Below are positions 62,272-64,000 of a stretch of DNA of 64,000 nucleotides, piece after piece (position 1 is the first letter of the stretch; each line of letters starts with the position of its first letter). The notes beneath the pieces are model-generated. The model was not told the DNA's origin. It worked only from the letters and a program-made list of their open reading frames with translations, and searched no databases. The DNA comes from G965197405 sp965197405 (GTDB taxonomy: Bacteria; Chloroflexota; Dehalococcoidia; Lucifugimonadales; JAGWBF01). The DNA is taken from positions 2,356,001-2,420,000 of the forward strand of contig OZ240206.1 in assembly GCA_965197405.1 (NCBI GenBank), read 5' to 3'. The position numbers were made by a program, and so were the translations under genes.

Positions 62272-62571
62272 ATGCCTAGCTCCCGCGCGGACGTGGCAAT
62301 GCCCGTTGCGATACCCCCCGGCGTGGCCCTGATGCCGGAGGACTTCCGGGGGAGGCTGGAGGCCATCAAGCAGCTGACCGGCCTCTCCTGGGAGGGGATG
62401 GCCTCGGCCATGGGGGTGGACAGCCGCCAGCTGTGGCGCTGGCGTAAACGCGGGGTCCAGCCCAGCGGGGGCGCCATGCTGGCCCTGGTGCGGTTAGCGC
62501 TCCGGGTGCCCGGCGGTCTGGCCGTGCTTACGGACGAGGACGTGATCATAATCCATGAGCTTGGGAGATAG
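62272..62571 (+). CDS. Small helix-turn-helix protein (tandem array member 2)
   Basis: 99 residues: FRGRLEAIKQLTGLSWEGMA, SAMGVDSRQLWRWRKRGVQP, SGGAMLALVRLALRVPGGL. An XRE-like HTH with the motif GLSWxxxAxxxGVxxRxxxRWR. ATG overlaps the preceding gene by 8 bp with GGAG upstream. Its paralogues follow immediately. Confidence 0.75.
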   Translation: MPSSRADVAMPVAIPPGVALMPEDFRGRLEAIKQLTGLSWEGMASAMGVDSRQLWRWRKRGVQPSGGAMLALVRLALRVPGGLAVLTDEDVIIIHELGR

Positions 62572-62575
62572 AACC

Positions 62576-62842
62576 ATGACCACCGCAAGATGCCAACCGT
62601 TTGACCACGCCGTGTCCCCGTCGTTGCCCGTGGGCTTCGGCGACCGCCTGGAGCATTTGCGGGAAATGTCGGGCTTGACCTGGCGGGAACTGGCTTCCCG
62701 GCTGGGCGTGTCCGACCGTGGGCCGATACTGCGGCGCCGGGGAGAGCGGCCTCGGTCGGGACCCGGCCACCGGGCCATTGTTGCCCTGGCGCGGGACTGG
62801 CCCGGCGGCTACGACCGGATCACCGGCGGCGACGGGGGTTAG
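62576..62842 (+). CDS. Small helix-turn-helix protein (tandem array member 3)
   Basis: 88 residues: FGDRLEHLREMSGLTWRELA, SRLGVSDRGPILRRRGERPR, GPGHRAIVALARDWPGG. The arrangement parallels the previous gene, but the recognition part is more divergent (PILRRRGERP instead of LWRWRKRGVQP). ATG 62576 follows GGGAGATAGAACC, 4 bp after the previous stop. Confidence 0.65.
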   Translation: MTTARCQPFDHAVSPSLPVGFGDRLEHLREMSGLTWRELASRLGVSDRGPILRRRGERPRSGPGHRAIVALARDWPGGYDRITGGDGG

Positions 62843-62845
62843 GGT

Positions 62846-63133
62846 ATGGGACGCCGCCAGCAGTGGGTCTACCGCATCGAGCCCGAGGAGTTTCCCCAGG
62901 ACTTCCCCGACCGGCTGGACCGCTTCCGGCAGGCCGCCGGTTTCAGCTGGCGGGGGCTGGCCCGGGAGCTCCGGGTCAACGCCCGCACGGTGCGCCGCTG
63001 GAACGCCGGGGCCGGGGTTGGCTCCGGCCACCTGGTGTCGCTGTTCGCCCTGGCCGCGAGATTGGGCCTGCTCCACCGCCTTCTGCCGGAGGTAGGAGAG
63101 CCGGTTGGCGCCCCTGGCGCCGATCCCGAATGA
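62846..63133 (+). CDS. Small helix-turn-helix protein (tandem array member 4)
   Basis: 95 residues: FPDRLDRFRQAAGFSWRGLA, RELRVNARTVRRWNAGAGVG, SGHLVSLFALAARLGLL. Same motif order as the previous two genes. It starts 3 bp after the preceding stop. It ends before a strong terminator, so the array forms one transcription unit. Confidence 0.72.
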   Translation: MGRRQQWVYRIEPEEFPQDFPDRLDRFRQAAGFSWRGLARELRVNARTVRRWNAGAGVGSGHLVSLFALAARLGLLHRLLPEVGEPVGAPGADPE

Positions 63134-63193
63134 AGGTTGGCGCCGGGTCACTAGCAACCCAAAACTGACCGGGGTGTATCAAGTTTCCCGACG

Positions 63194-63233
63194 AAGAAGG
63201 GGCCGGACGGTTCAATCCGTCCGGCCCCTTCTT
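63194..63233 (+). terminator. Strong intrinsic terminator after the HTH array
   Basis: A 17-bp perfect stem (AAGAAGGGGCCGGACGG with its complement), 6-nt loop TTCAAT, then GTTGCCTT. It ends the element's rightward transcript. The 370 bp that follow (63234-63603) hold no recognised gene or repeat. Confidence 0.8.
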
Positions 63234-63603
63234 GTTGCCTTGCCCCGCTTTGGGTTGTTCCCCTCTTGTAGTAGGATTGTTCAAATAGGCGTTGCCGCTG
63301 CGGAATCCGTGACCGGCAATCGGCGGACTCCCGAGACACTGCTTTAGGTTCGGCAAGCACCGGCCGACGGACTGGTCTACGTTCCTGCCACGTACGGCCG
63401 TGCTAAATTCCTCTCGGCTGGCGGGTGGCCGCATGGGCGGTGACGATTTCTCAGGGAGTGTACCATACGGGATCGGCCAGCCCCACATCAGGCATCTGAA
63501 ACTCGCCGAACGCTAGTAGTGAGTCAAACTTGATTTAGATGGTAATGTAAAAGATAGGCCGAAGGCGCTATCCTGACTCTGGAAAGTGATGCTGGGAGGT
63601 GGT

Positions 63604-64000
63604 ATGGTCAGGGAAAAGTATGGAGTCGGGCTGACGCCGGAACAGCGGGACCACCTCCAGCATCTGGTTCGTGCGGGGAAAGGCTCAGTCCGGGTGACGG
63701 TCCGGGCACGGATTCTGCTCAAGACGGATCAGGGGTGGAGTGCTCCCCAAGTGGCGCAAGCCCTGGATGTGGCCGAGGGCACTGTATTTCGGATCAAGCG
63801 GCGCTTCGCCGAAGAGGGGCTGGAAGGGGTGCTGAAAGACCGGCCCCAAGCCCAGCGGTACCGGAAGTTGGACGACCTGGGCGAAGCCCACCTCATCGCG
63901 CTGGCCTGCTCCGAACCACCGGAAGGGCATGAACATTGGACCCTGCGGCTGCTGGCGGGCAAGGTGGTGGAGTTGGGGTTGGCGCCCTCCCTATCCCATG
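63604..64000 (+). CDS. IS630-family transposase (N-terminal part, runs off the window)
   Basis: An open frame of 132 codons from ATG 63604 (GGGAGGTGGT upstream) to the edge: GLTPEQRDHLQHLVRAG, RARILLKTDQGWSAPQVAQA, LDVAEGTVFRIKRRFAEEGL, LKDRPQAQRYRKL. This is the HTH_29/winged-helix start of IS630 transposases. The DDE catalytic domain lies outside. A second mobile element thus sits next to the array. Confidence 0.85.
   Translation, partial: MVREKYGVGLTPEQRDHLQHLVRAGKGSVRVTVRARILLKTDQGWSAPQVAQALDVAEGTVFRIKRRFAEEGLEGVLKDRPQAQRYRKLDDLGEAHLIALACSEPPEGHEHWTLRLLAGKVVELGLAPSLSH

Larger units (their letters stand above)
60806..62279 (+). pseudogene. XRE/Cro-type HTH gene split by an ISAs1 element
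   Basis: The 5' part runs from GTG 60806 (AGGGAGGAA upstream) to 60854. The 3' part resumes at 62086 after the IS and one copy of the 10-bp duplication, and ends at TAG 62279. Joining the two restores an uninterrupted frame of about 81 codons: RRKQSFYRVRLKPEAVWELL, then NITQNELARRIGRSSGYLSQ and LISDDRCPSAETRRRLMEVL. The HTH itself is intact in the 3' part. Its loss in this genome is therefore recent. Confidence 0.9.

Noticed and set aside
63234..63603. Left inverted repeat of the IS630 element
   Set aside because: GTGAGTCAAACTTGATTTAG near 63520 is a possible end, but the right end is outside the window so it cannot be confirmed.
57113..64000. attR copy of the tRNA-Met 3' end
   Set aside because: No second copy of GGTTCGATTCCTGGCGGGCC was seen to the right by eye; it may lie outside the window.

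Overview
The window is GC-rich, densely coded chromosomal DNA, most likely from a member of the Chloroflexota (Dehalococcoidia or SAR202-like). This is inferred from the gene set: several family-5 solute-binding lipoproteins with Thr/Pro-rich linkers, paired CaiB/BaiF CoA-transferases, glcDEF beside a glyoxylate aminotransferase, a T-box on trp genes, and many short palindromic intergenic repeats. No rRNA or other taxonomic marker is present, so the assignment is moderate at best.

Layout. 1-8.4 kb: end of a flavoprotein gene, a ThDP enzyme, a STAS anti-anti-sigma factor, an oligopeptide-type binding protein, and an NCS2 permease with a GHKL-like tail paired with a second binding protein. 8.4-9.1 kb: a DegV relic and a promoter/operator region. 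9.1-16.4 kb: a glycine-betaine/proline-type ABC transporter (ATPase, permease, binding protein), a metal-dependent hydrolase and a third family-5 binding protein. 16.5-24.9 kb: a short HPF-like protein, a SorC-type regulator, an ECF sigma/anti-sigma pair, a lipoprotein with a recently duplicated domain, an amidase, membrane proteins and a Trm112-like protein. 24.9-37.9 kb: tenA, glcDEF with a convergent glyoxylate aminotransferase, an SDR, nnr, acpS, metF, folD and queA. 38.2-40.7 kb: an RHH/PIN pair, NAD-type formate dehydrogenase and HigA.

40.7-51.4 kb is a split tryptophan operon on the minus strand. A consensus sigma-70 promoter and a T-box leader with a TGG (Trp) specifier precede trpE, then VOC, trpG, PPOX protein, trpD, DUF2283, trpC and VOC. 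Between trpG and the PPOX gene sits a 4.7-kb insertion bounded by imperfect 33-bp direct repeats. It carries HigB, an extended HigA, an AlbA_2 protein, an unknown protein and a DNA methyltransferase fused to an Mrr-like nuclease domain. This is the best candidate for an undescribed defence system in the window.

51.4-56.9 kb holds fumC, glyS and two CoA-transferases. From the tRNA-Met(CAT) at 57.04 kb to beyond the right edge lies an integrated mobile element: a large serine recombinase whose frame runs into the tRNA, an RHH protein, an ImmA/XRE pair, and a run of four small HTH genes. The first HTH gene is split by an ISAs1-family element with a perfect 10-bp target duplication. An IS630-type transposase begins at the right edge.

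The genes form recognisable modules: transport and uptake on the left, C1/C2 metabolism (glycolate to glyoxylate to glycine; formate oxidation; methylene-/methyl-THF) in the middle, tryptophan synthesis interrupted by a defence island, and a mobile element at the right. A MITE-like palindromic repeat recurs in at least eight intergenic gaps.
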